The notes beneath the pieces are model-generated. The model saw nothing but the letters and a program-made list of their open reading frames with translations. It did no database searches and was not told the DNA's origin. 44,085 nt of DNA from NCBI GenBank assembly GCA_017414715.1, contig JAFQKV010000068.1, forward strand, positions 1-44,085, read 5' to 3'. Below, piece after piece: positions 23,388 to 32,603 of this stretch; position 1 is the stretch's first letter, and each line of letters begins with the position of its first letter. The stretch is from Clostridia bacterium. Lineage in GTDB: Bacteria > Bacillota > Clostridia > Oscillospirales > QAMX01. The translations under genes were made by a program, and so were the position numbers.

Positions 23388-23591
23388 ATGACCAACGTTA
23401 CCAAAGCTTCCATCATCGGTGATGTTCTTGACAACGCCCCCGAAACCGCACAGTTCTTCCTTGAGATCGGCATGCACTGCCTGGGCTGCCCCTCCGCCCG
23501 CTCCGAGTCCATCGAGCAGGCCTGCGCCGTCCATCAGACCGATGCAGACGCTCTCGTTGCGAAGATCAACGCCTTCCTTGCTGCGAAGTAA
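23388..23591 (+). CDS. DUF1858 domain protein
   Basis: A 67-residue protein consisting of a single DUF1858 domain: TKASIIGDVLDNAPETAQFF, LEIGMHCLGCPSARSESIEQ and ACAVHQTDADALVAKIN. The C-x-x-C motif (CLGC) after the 'iGMhC.gC' pattern is the family hallmark, shared with the N terminus of ScdA/RIC iron-sulfur repair proteins and with small proteins next to hybrid-cluster genes. It may act in redox or iron-sulfur/nitrosative stress handling; no experiment is implied. It has its own strong promoter, leader hairpin and terminator. Context with a Crp/Fnr regulator upstream is suggestive. Confidence 0.88.
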   Translation: MTNVTKASIIGDVLDNAPETAQFFLEIGMHCLGCPSARSESIEQACAVHQTDADALVAKINAFLAAK

Positions 23592-23608
23592 GCTCTGAAA
23601 AGTACACA

Positions 23609-23642
23609 AAAAGCGCATCTCTCTGCGGAGAGATGCGCTTTT
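23609..23642. terminator. Bidirectional terminator
   Basis: A perfect 15-bp stem (23609-23623 with 23628-23642), loop TGCG, A-run and T-run symmetrical; between DUF1858 and the convergent lplA gene. Confidence 0.9.
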
Positions 23643-23663
23643 CTTATGTCTGTATGTATCTTT

Positions 23664-24617
23664 TCAGGGGCAAAGCAGCACCAATAAATCTTCCCGGGTC
23701 ACTCCCGGAAAGGGAGAGCTCTTCACCGCAGCGGCAACGGCCTCCGCCGTAAACGGAATTCCCGCAAGCCGGGCGGCAAGGGAGTCGGCATCGCCGAAAA
23801 TATCGCCGCTGAAGGTCACGCCCCGCAGGATCCCCGCTCTGAGGTCGAGATCCGCCCGCAGCTCCCCGCCCACAAAGCGGCGGCTGCGGGATAGGGTGCT
23901 CACGGGATCACGTCCGGTGAGGGTCTCCTCCCCGCGGAAAAGCTCGTCGGCGAGGGCATCGATGCGCACGCGGTCTTCCGTCGTCAGCACATATTTCTCT
24001 GCACCGTCGGCGCAGGCATCGGCAAGAGCGTCCACGAATTCCTCCACGGTGCGCTCCGGGGTGAATTCCCGCAGGTTGCACACCCGCTCCCGCACGGAGC
24101 GGATACCCTTGGTGGCAAGCTTTTCCTGCGACGGGGTGGTGGCGCGCTCAAGCACACCAAGATCGGAATCATACAGCAGCGTTCCGTGATGAACGCACAT
24201 ACCCTCGCGGATATACTGGGAATTTCCAGAAAACTTGCGGCCCTCCGCCAGCAGATCGTTGCGGCCGGAGATCTCCGCCGGATAGCCGAGGCTGCGGAGC
24301 GCCGTCTGCATACGGGAAAGATAGGGCGCAAAGGAGATCTCCTCCCCTGCCGGTTCAAGATAGGTATACATAACGTTGCCCCGGTCGGCATAGACGGCAC
24401 CGCCGCCGGAAAGCCGACGGACGATGGCGATATTGTTCGCGGCGGTGAATTCAAGGTTTACCTCCGCCCGCAGGTTCTGATATTTTCCGATGATGACGGT
24501 GGGATCGGCCTGCCAGAGGACGAAGACCGTATCTCCCAGCTTCTTTTCCATGGAAAAATAGTATTCCAGTGCCAGATTCCAGGCAAGATCGTAGCAGTCG
24601 GTACGGATGAGAATCAT
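23664..24617 (-). CDS. lplA: Lipoate-protein ligase A
   Basis: A 317-residue cytosolic ligase that activates lipoate with ATP and transfers it to a Lys of lipoyl domains. The signature RRLSGGGAVYADRGNVMYTY (near residue 70) forms the lipoyl-AMP pocket and KLATKGIRSVRERV (near 168) holds the catalytic Lys. NDLLAEGRKFSGNSQYIREG is also conserved. A C-terminal accessory domain (about 240-317) is present, as in E. coli LplA. No lipoyl-domain gene (gcvH or E2) lies in the window. It overlaps the upstream rqcH by 4 nt and is the last gene of the trmK-nif3-rqcH-lplA cluster. Confidence 0.92.
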   Translation of the reverse strand: MILIRTDCYDLAWNLALEYYFSMEKKLGDTVFVLWQADPTVIIGKYQNLRAEVNLEFTAANNIAIVRRLSGGGAVYADRGNVMYTYLEPAGEEISFAPYLSRMQTALRSLGYPAEISGRNDLLAEGRKFSGNSQYIREGMCVHHGTLLYDSDLGVLERATTPSQEKLATKGIRSVRERVCNLREFTPERTVEEFVDALADACADGAEKYVLTTEDRVRIDALADELFRGEETLTGRDPVSTLSRSRRFVGGELRADLDLRAGILRGVTFSGDIFGDADSLAARLAGIPFTAEAVAAAVKSSPFPGVTREDLLVLLCP

Positions 24618-26395
24618 CGGGCTGTCTCCTTGACCTCCAGTGCACGCACCGCCGCCTCGTCGGGGGTCACATACGCCGTCTCATAAACGTGGTAGATGAC
24701 AAAACCCGGCTTAGCACCGGCAGGCTTCTTCAGATTTTTGACCAGGGTGTAATCCACCGGCACCTGCGCGCCCTGCCGCGCCTTGGAATGCCAGGCGGCG
24801 ATCATGCAGGCCTCGGTAATGCTTGCGTTGTCCGGCTTTTCTCCCTCACATTCCAGAATACAGTGGGCACCGGGGGTCTTCTGGGTGTGCAGCCACAGAT
24901 CAAAGCGACCCGCTGTGTGCAGGGAAAGCTGATCGTTCTGAATATTGGAGCGACCCACAAAAACACGCAGTCCCGCCGTGGTACGGTACTGCAGGGGCGG
25001 CAGTCTGACGCTCTTTTCCTTGCGGCGGGATGCCTTGCGTCTGATATAGCCCGTCTCCGTCAGCTCCTCGCTGACGGCATCGAGATCGGTGTCCGTCTCG
25101 GCGCGGGCAAGGGCATCCAGCACCGTCTCCAGGTAGGCACGCTCCCGACGGCCCTCGTCGATGATACCGGCAAGGATCTTCGCCGCGTTCTTCTTTTTTG
25201 CATATTCCTTGTAATATTTCTGGGCATTGTGCGCCGGAGAAAGGCGCGGATCCAGCCGGATGGTGACCTCTGCTCCCTCCTCGGAATAGGGATCGGGCAG
25301 CGTGACCGATTCCGCACCGCGGGGGATCATATAGAGATAGGCATTGAGGGTGTCGCCGCAGCGCAGCAGCCGCTCCCGATCCTCGGCGGCGGCATATTCC
25401 TCCTCCTGCAGAGAAAGCTTTTTGGCAAGCTTTGCATCGGCGGCGGTGATGATCTTCAAAAGCGAACCGCCCCGGCGCTCCATCCGCTCCGCCCGGTCAC
25501 GACCGGCATAGAACTCGGATAACAGTTCACCGATACTCCCGCAATCGCGGGTGATCGCCCCAAGTCCGTACTGGCGGATAGGCACAACGGCATAATCCAT
25601 CAGCTTCCCCGTCGATCTGTCACGCAGGATACACCCCTCAGTTTTGTCGGCTGCAAAGGCATCCATCATCCGACGGAAAGCAAATACGAGCCGGTCGATC
25701 CCGTCGGGATCTAGTGCGGAAAAGGCCGCGGTGGTGTCGCCGCAGGCCGTGTGGGCAAGCTCCCGGGTATAGATCGGAGTCAGTCCAAAGAAGGTGGAGG
25801 AAAACCATTTGTCAATACGCCCGGAGGGATTGGCTCCCGCAATCCATGCACGCAGATCTTCATCCGTCACGCATGTGGGATCCTTACGGTCGGGCAGGGG
25901 CGGATAGCGGTAAAAAAGTCCCGGCATCAGGGGGCGCAGAGCCCCTTCATCCGGCTCAATGCGGTGCAGGCAGTCGAGAATACGCCCCTCCGCATCGCAG
26001 AGAATGATATTCGCCGCCCGTCCCAGCGCCTCACAGTGGAGAGTCTTGACGGAGATATCGCCCATCTCGTCGCACACCTGAAATTTCAGAGACAGCAGGC
26101 GCTCGGGATACTCCGTGGTCTCCGCGCCGAGAAAGCGGCCGCCGAGAAGATGCTTCCGCAAAAGCATACAGAAATTCGGCGGCACGTCGGGGTTTTTGCG
26201 CGGCTCGGTCAGATACTGCACCCGGGGGTGATTGGCATTGGCCGAGATGAGCAGGCGCACCGTCTCGTGCCGACCGCGCAGGGTGAGCACCACCTCCCAG
26301 CGCTCCGGTTGGGCGATCTTATCCACACGGCACTCCGCGAGGCGTCCCGTGCAGTCTTTTGCAAATTTTCGTATGGCGAACGCATCAAAAGGCAT
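24614..26395 (-). CDS. rqcH: RqcH (NFACT, FbpA/NEMF homologue)
   Basis: A 593-residue ribosome-quality-control factor that binds stalled 50S subunits and drives alanine tailing. Domain order: NFACT-N (MPFDAFAIRKFAKDCTGRLA and VQYLTEPRKNPDVPPNFCML), helix-hairpin-helix and coiled-coil middle (EEEYAAAEDRERLLRCGDTL and AHNAQKYYKEYAKKKNAAKI), then NFACT-R near 470-575 (LRVFVGRSNIQNDQLSL and the DLWLHTQKTPGAHCIL motif). The Asp-Arg pair required in Bacillus RqcH is Glu98-Arg99 here (EYPERLL). GAGGT precedes the ATG. It lies 16 nt after nif3 and overlaps lplA. Confidence 0.93.
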   Translation of the reverse strand: MPFDAFAIRKFAKDCTGRLAECRVDKIAQPERWEVVLTLRGRHETVRLLISANANHPRVQYLTEPRKNPDVPPNFCMLLRKHLLGGRFLGAETTEYPERLLSLKFQVCDEMGDISVKTLHCEALGRAANIILCDAEGRILDCLHRIEPDEGALRPLMPGLFYRYPPLPDRKDPTCVTDEDLRAWIAGANPSGRIDKWFSSTFFGLTPIYTRELAHTACGDTTAAFSALDPDGIDRLVFAFRRMMDAFAADKTEGCILRDRSTGKLMDYAVVPIRQYGLGAITRDCGSIGELLSEFYAGRDRAERMERRGGSLLKIITAADAKLAKKLSLQEEEYAAAEDRERLLRCGDTLNAYLYMIPRGAESVTLPDPYSEEGAEVTIRLDPRLSPAHNAQKYYKEYAKKKNAAKILAGIIDEGRRERAYLETVLDALARAETDTDLDAVSEELTETGYIRRKASRRKEKSVRLPPLQYRTTAGLRVFVGRSNIQNDQLSLHTAGRFDLWLHTQKTPGAHCILECEGEKPDNASITEACMIAAWHSKARQGAQVPVDYTLVKNLKKPAGAKPGFVIYHVYETAYVTPDEAAVRALEVKETAR

Positions 26396-26411
26396 AATAA
26401 GACCTCATATA

Positions 26412-27170
26412 TCAAAAATATATCACGGGATCCCGGTCGCTCTCCGAGGTGAGGATCTCCGCGCCGCTCTCCTTAAGCCATTCCCGCAGGCGGGGCAGCA
26501 CCACCGCCTCCGTGGCAAAGTGTCCTGCATCGACAAGGGTGATGCCCCACTCCTCGGCATCAAGAAACGCGTGGTGACGGCAGTCGGCGGTGACGAAGGC
26601 ATCCGCCCCGCCGCGCACCGCCGCCGCGAGAAATTCCGAGCAGGAGCCGCCGCCCACCCAAACGCGGCGGATCGGCCTCTTTCCGCAAACGGCACGCACC
26701 CCCGGCGCACAAAGCTTTGCCTTCACCGCGCGGCAGAATTCCTCCGGGGAAAGGCTTTCGCAAAGCTCGCCCGTGCGGATCAGTCCGCTTTCCTCCGCCG
26801 CGGCGATATCCGTAAGTCCAAGTGCTTCCGCAAGGGCATCGTTGACACCGCCGGCGGCAAGGTCAAGATTGGTGTGCATGGCGATCAGAGAGATGCTGTT
26901 TTTCAGCAGAAGGGACAGCTTATCCGCCGCCGGATCGCCGCAAAGAAAGCGCTTCATGCCCGTAAACGGGAAGGGATGGTGGGTGACGATGAGGTCCACC
27001 CCCCGCTCCACGGCCTCCCGTACCACCCGCAGAGAGGGATCCAGTGCCACCAGCACGCGGCGCACCTGTGCCCCTCCGTCGCCCACGAGCAGGCCGGGAT
27101 TGTCGTATTCCTCTGCCCGCTCCACCGGCGCAAAGGCATTGAGAAGTTCAAAAATTTCCTGTACCGTCAT
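26412..27170 (-). CDS. Nif3-like dinuclear metal centre protein
   Basis: A 252-residue member of the Nif3/YqfO (DUF34) family, which forms hexameric rings with a dinuclear metal site. Metal-ligand motifs are present: EYDNPGLLVGD, DLIVTHHPFPFTG with the His pair, IAMHTNLDLAAGGVNDALAE, and the C-terminal GHFATE with the acidic ligand. It is the short form, without the PII-like insert of YqfO. Proposed GTP cyclohydrolase or ligase activities are disputed, so I give no function. It is translationally coupled to trmK by a 4-nt overlap, the conserved order in Firmicutes. Confidence 0.92.
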   Translation of the reverse strand: MTVQEIFELLNAFAPVERAEEYDNPGLLVGDGGAQVRRVLVALDPSLRVVREAVERGVDLIVTHHPFPFTGMKRFLCGDPAADKLSLLLKNSISLIAMHTNLDLAAGGVNDALAEALGLTDIAAAEESGLIRTGELCESLSPEEFCRAVKAKLCAPGVRAVCGKRPIRRVWVGGGSCSEFLAAAVRGGADAFVTADCRHHAFLDAEEWGITLVDAGHFATEAVVLPRLREWLKESGAEILTSESDRDPVIYF

Positions 27171-27847
27171 TGTTCCACCATCTTCCGGATGTATTCGATA
27201 TGTGCGGCAAGCTCCCCGGCCTCGTCCTCCCGCCCTTCGGCGGCGCGCAGCCCCTCAAGGCGTTTTCCCAGTTCCGCAAAGACCCGCTCCACGTAAGGCT
27301 CCCGCTCCTCCGCCGACAGCGCCAGCAGTGCGGGGCTGAAATAGGGACACAGGGGCGATCTGTCGCCCTTTCCGTCCCATTCCGCCCGGAAAACCACGTA
27401 AAGATGTCCGCGGTCGTACACGACGCGCTCTGCAGTCACGGAAAAGCCCTGCCCGGAAAGCCACAGGCGCAGGGTGTCGGTGTGGGACTGGGGCTGCAGC
27501 ACGAGGGTATGTCCACCGCCGGTGATCCACGGTGCCGCCTGCAGGATCTCCCGCATGGTGTCGCCGCCCATACCGGCCAGAATGACGCAGTCGGTCTCCT
27601 CCGGCGCGATGCCGGAAAGCCCGTCGCCCAGCCGCAGCTCGATGCTGCCCTCCAGGCCCGAGGCACGGACGTTTTCCTTCGCCGCAGAGAGGGGGCCCTC
27701 CCGCACGTCGGAGGCAATGCAATGCGCCGCGGTGCCGCTTTCCGTAAGATACAGCGAGAGATAGCCGTGATCGCAGCCGATATCCGCAACGCGTGCCCCC
27801 ATCGGTACAAGTCCTGCCACGGCGGCAAGACGGGGGGAAAGCTTCAT
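27167..27847 (-). CDS. trmK: tRNA (adenine22-N1)-methyltransferase TrmK
   Basis: A 226-residue SAM-dependent methyltransferase that makes m1A22 in tRNA. Motif I is ARVADIGCDHGYLSLYLTES, followed by IASDVREGPLSAAKENV and the TrmK-specific DCVILAGMGGDTMREILQAA. Helical C-terminal residues 180-226 form the accessory domain. GGAGG is upstream of the ATG at 27847. It starts the operon trmK-nif3-rqcH-lplA from its own promoter (27883-27911). In many Firmicutes trmK follows sigA; here it follows groEL. Confidence 0.93.
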   Translation of the reverse strand: MKLSPRLAAVAGLVPMGARVADIGCDHGYLSLYLTESGTAAHCIASDVREGPLSAAKENVRASGLEGSIELRLGDGLSGIAPEETDCVILAGMGGDTMREILQAAPWITGGGHTLVLQPQSHTDTLRLWLSGQGFSVTAERVVYDRGHLYVVFRAEWDGKGDRSPLCPYFSPALLALSAEEREPYVERVFAELGKRLEGLRAAEGREDEAGELAAHIEYIRKMVEQ

Positions 27848-27882
27848 GGCATACCTCCTGCAAAGTTTCTTTTTCTTTGCTT

Positions 27883-27911
27883 ATTTTACCACGAACAGAG
27901 CCGATTGGCAA
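27883..27911 (-). promoter_or_regulatory. Promoter of the trmK operon
   Basis: Minus strand TTGCCA (27911-27906), 17-bp spacer, TAAAAT (27888-27883), 36 bp before trmK and directly after the groEL terminator. Confidence 0.7.
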
Positions 27912-27921
27912 CGAAATCAAA

Positions 27922-27956
27922 AAAACTGCGCTGCGGAAATTCCGCAGCGCAGTTTT
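27922..27956 (-). terminator. Terminator of groES-groEL
   Basis: A 16-bp perfect stem (27922-27937 with 27941-27956) with loop AAT and, on the minus strand, a T-rich end (TTTTTGATTT). It lies 18 bp after the groEL stop. Confidence 0.88.
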
Positions 27957-27974
27957 GACGGTTTGTTTTGTGGA

Positions 27975-29606
<1,632 letters not shown>

Positions 29607-29623
29607 TTACCTCCAGTGTAAAA

Positions 29624-29923
<300 letters not shown>

Positions 29924-29948
29924 TTAGGATTTTTTACTGTAGGATTTT

Positions 29949-30006
29949 TTAGCACTCAAAGCTATCGAGTGCTAACGCAGTATATGATACCGCCAAATTC
30001 TTCCAA
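29949..30006 (-). promoter_or_regulatory. Heat-shock promoter with perfect CIRCE operator
   Basis: TTAGCACTC (29949-29957), 9-nt spacer, GAGTGCTAA (29967-29975) is a perfect CIRCE, the binding site of the HrcA repressor. It lies just downstream of a minus-strand promoter, TTGGAA (30006-30001), 16-bp spacer, TATACT (29984-29979), so HrcA would block transcription of groES-groEL. hrcA itself is not in the window. Confidence 0.95.
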
Positions 30007-30076
30007 ACACAATCTCCGTCTCCGAATGTCTCCGGGGCCAGTTTTTTGTTTTCAAAGAATATGTTTTCTTTTTCTT

Positions 30077-31231
30077 TTATTTACTCTTGTTTTCTCTCGC
30101 TTGCTCCCGTTTTCTTTCAATTCGTTTTTCGTCGAAATACATGTACAGGCAGCTTTTTATCATTCCGTTGTAGATCTTGCGTCTTTTTGTCGCCTTACGT
30201 CCGAAATTGCGTTCAAATTCCTCGTCGCAGGTGACCACGTAGCGGTCAAGATCGGGGCACCCTTCCGTCCGGCGGCCGAGGGTTCGGCAGAGCTCCGCCG
30301 CCGCATCCGCATCCAGCAGGCGCTCGCCGTAGGGCGGATTGGTGATGAGCACGCCGGGGTCCGGGGTGAAGTCATGCACGTCGATGCGGCGCACGGAGAC
30401 CCCCCTGACGCGGGCAAGGCGGGCGTTTTCTTCAGTGCGCAGCACCATTTTCGGGTCGATATCGCTGCCGTAGAGCTCCAGCGGGATGTCGAGGATGCGG
30501 GCTTCCGCCGCCTCCCTGGCCTCCTTCCAAAGCGCAGGAGGCAGGAAGGCATATCGCTCACCGGCAAAATTCCGATAAAGACCCGGGGCGCGGTGGGTGG
30601 CGCGGAAGGCCGCCTCGATGAGCAGCGTTCCCGAGCCGCAGAAGGGATCGTAAAGGGGGCGGGAGCCGTCAAAATGGGCAAAATCCGCAATGGCGGCGGC
30701 AAGGGTCTCGCTGATGGGGGCATCGCCCGCCACGGCGCGGTAGCCGCGCTTGTGAAGCCCGTCGCCGGTGGTATCGAGATAGACCGAAGTCTCATCCTTC
30801 AGCAGGTGGAACCGCAGCGTGTATCTCGCCCCCGTCTCGGGCATCCAGGAGGTGTGATAGGCCTCCTTGAGCCGCTCCGCCACGGCTTTTTTGATGATGG
30901 ACTGGCAGCTGCGCTCGGAGAAGAGCTTGGAGGACACGGTGTGTCCCACCACGATGAAGGCTGCATCCCGGGGCAGAAAATCCTCCCACCGGACGGCGCG
31001 CACCCCGTCAAAGAGCTCGGTGAAGGTCTCCGCCCGGAATCGGGCGGCAAGGATCATGACGCGCTCGGCGCAGGCAAGGCCGACATTTGCTTTGGCAATA
31101 CCCGCGGGATCGCCGTCAAAGAGCACGCGGCCGTTCTCTCCCGTTACGTTTGCAAAGCCCATCCGTCGAAGCTCCGCCCCGACGGGGCCCTCCAGACCGA
31201 AATGACAGGGCGCGCAAAGTCGCAGTTTCAT
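30077..31231 (-). CDS. THUMP-domain rRNA guanine-N2 methyltransferase (RlmL/YpsC type)
   Basis: A 384-residue class I RNA methyltransferase. The N-terminal ferredoxin-like/THUMP part (about 1-160) starts KLRLCAPCHFGLEGPVGAEL. The Rossmann domain has DPFCGSGTLLIEAAF (SAM site) and ITNPPYGERLLDA, the NPPY motif of amino-methylating enzymes. It matches the RlmL N-terminal half and Bacillus YpsC, predicted to modify 23S rRNA G2445. The C terminus is highly basic (RIERKREQARENKSK). AAGGAG is the ribosome binding site. It lies after the terminator of the tandem barrel genes; I see no strong promoter. Bases 29976-30076 after the gene hold only the groES promoter. Confidence 0.9.
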   Translation of the reverse strand: MKLRLCAPCHFGLEGPVGAELRRMGFANVTGENGRVLFDGDPAGIAKANVGLACAERVMILAARFRAETFTELFDGVRAVRWEDFLPRDAAFIVVGHTVSSKLFSERSCQSIIKKAVAERLKEAYHTSWMPETGARYTLRFHLLKDETSVYLDTTGDGLHKRGYRAVAGDAPISETLAAAIADFAHFDGSRPLYDPFCGSGTLLIEAAFRATHRAPGLYRNFAGERYAFLPPALWKEAREAAEARILDIPLELYGSDIDPKMVLRTEENARLARVRGVSVRRIDVHDFTPDPGVLITNPPYGERLLDADAAAELCRTLGRRTEGCPDLDRYVVTCDEEFERNFGRKATKRRKIYNGMIKSCLYMYFDEKRIERKREQARENKSK

Positions 31232-31273
31232 GGATTTCTCTTCTCCTTACATCTGATAACATTCGGCAAAAGC

Positions 31274-31302
31274 CCGGGTCTGCCGGCAAAGGGCAGACCC
31301 GG
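31274..31302 (-). terminator. Terminator of the tandem barrel operon
   Basis: An 11-bp GC-rich perfect stem (31274-31284 with 31292-31302), followed on the minus strand by GCTTTTGCC. It lies 15 bp after the stop of the second barrel gene. Confidence 0.8.
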
Positions 31303-31316
31303 AGCTCAGGGTGTGC

Positions 31317-32597
31317 TTATTTTTCCTCCAGGCGGAAAAGTTCGCCCTGGCCGGGAGCCAGCCACAGCTCCAGCGTGACGGCGCCCGTTTCGGGATCGAT
31401 CTTCTCCTCGGTGGGAACCTCCTCGCCGTCCAGACGGTAGGACCAGGTCTTTTGGGCCTTTTCATACCAGATCTGCAGCAGCACGGAATCCCGCACGGAG
31501 GTATTGACAAAGAAGACGTGGGTGTCTCCCGTGTCCTTGTGGGTGAAGGTGCTGACCACCACGTGGGGATCCTCCGGTCCTTTGAGCACCGTGAGGGCAC
31601 GGATGTGCTCATCATGCTCGAAGGCGGGCTCCTCCTCGTGGGGCGGCGCGGGGAAATGGGTGACCTTTTCGCAGTCAAGCCGCAGGAAGCGGCTGCCCCA
31701 GCGGCCCAGAAGCTCACGGTTGACATCCCGGATATAGCCGTACATGGGGGTGCGTTCGCCCCACCAGTTGATGGGACCGAGGCGGTAGTTGCTCTCTCCG
31801 CCGCCGCCGAGGCGGGGGGTATCGAGGGTGAAATAGGAGATGGCCTTGGCACCGTAGGCAAGGGATGCGTTGACCTGGAAGCGGATGTCGTTATAGGTCT
31901 CCGGGCAGTAGGTGAAATGGGGCACGGAGCAGACGATGGTCCACATATCGATGCCGTTGGCCTTGGCTGCCTCCATATTGCTGCGGATGGTGTACCAGTA
32001 GTTGGGGTTGCACCACTTTCCGTCGGACACGGCACCGTAGTGGTCAAAGGTCAGGAAGCCGACACCGCTTTCCCTTGCAAACTGCTCGAGGAATTCGCGG
32101 TAGGTATCAAAGCGCAGCTTTTTCTCCACGCCGATGTAGTGGGGCTTCTGGTTGATGAAGGGCTCCTTGCCCGTCTCCTCCCGGACGATGCGGGCGCTCT
32201 CCACACAGGGCTCGTAGGCCTGCCAGCCGGGCTCGTCAAGAATACCGAAGGCGTAGACCGCAGGATGGTCGGCATAATCTCTCGCGGCGGCGCGGACATT
32301 CTCCCGATACTCCGGGGGCAGATGTCCGCCCTCGGGCGGCTGATCCTTGCTCAGGCCGTAGGTGTAGAGCATGACGCGGGGATCCTCTAAAATGACGTCG
32401 ATGTCGTTCTCATAGCACCAATCCAGCAGCTCCCGGGTCTTTTTGACCCCCTCGGGCGTGGGGGCATCGGCACCCAGCAGCAGGCGGGTAAAGTATGCAT
32501 CCTTCCAGTCTGCCTTTTCCCGGTCGCCGGCAATGGCGGCGTGGGCGCGGCCGCACCAGAAGTAGATGGGGAAGGTCGTTCTGTTGTATTCAGCCAT
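31317..32597 (-). CDS. Uncharacterised TIM-barrel (glycoside-hydrolase-like) protein, paralogue B
   Basis: A 426-residue cytoplasmic protein that I cannot assign to a named family. The pattern fits a (beta/alpha)8 barrel in residues 1-300 followed by a beta-sandwich tail to residue 426. Glu122 lies in YAFGILDEPGWQ, at the barrel position where clan-A glycoside hydrolases carry an acid/base Glu in an N-E motif; here it is D-E-P-G. The later ASLAYGAKAISYFTLDTP and INWWGERTPMYGYIRDVNRE are shared with its neighbour. No evident nucleophile Glu follows the FTL strand, so hydrolysis is not assured. GAGGT precedes the ATG. It begins 6 nt after the stop of the paralogue and ends at the terminator. 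Confidence 0.7.
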   Translation of the reverse strand: MAEYNRTTFPIYFWCGRAHAAIAGDREKADWKDAYFTRLLLGADAPTPEGVKKTRELLDWCYENDIDVILEDPRVMLYTYGLSKDQPPEGGHLPPEYRENVRAAARDYADHPAVYAFGILDEPGWQAYEPCVESARIVREETGKEPFINQKPHYIGVEKKLRFDTYREFLEQFARESGVGFLTFDHYGAVSDGKWCNPNYWYTIRSNMEAAKANGIDMWTIVCSVPHFTYCPETYNDIRFQVNASLAYGAKAISYFTLDTPRLGGGGESNYRLGPINWWGERTPMYGYIRDVNRELLGRWGSRFLRLDCEKVTHFPAPPHEEEPAFEHDEHIRALTVLKGPEDPHVVVSTFTHKDTGDTHVFFVNTSVRDSVLLQIWYEKAQKTWSYRLDGEEVPTEEKIDPETGAVTLELWLAPGQGELFRLEEK

Positions 32598-32603
32598 TTT
32601 CTT

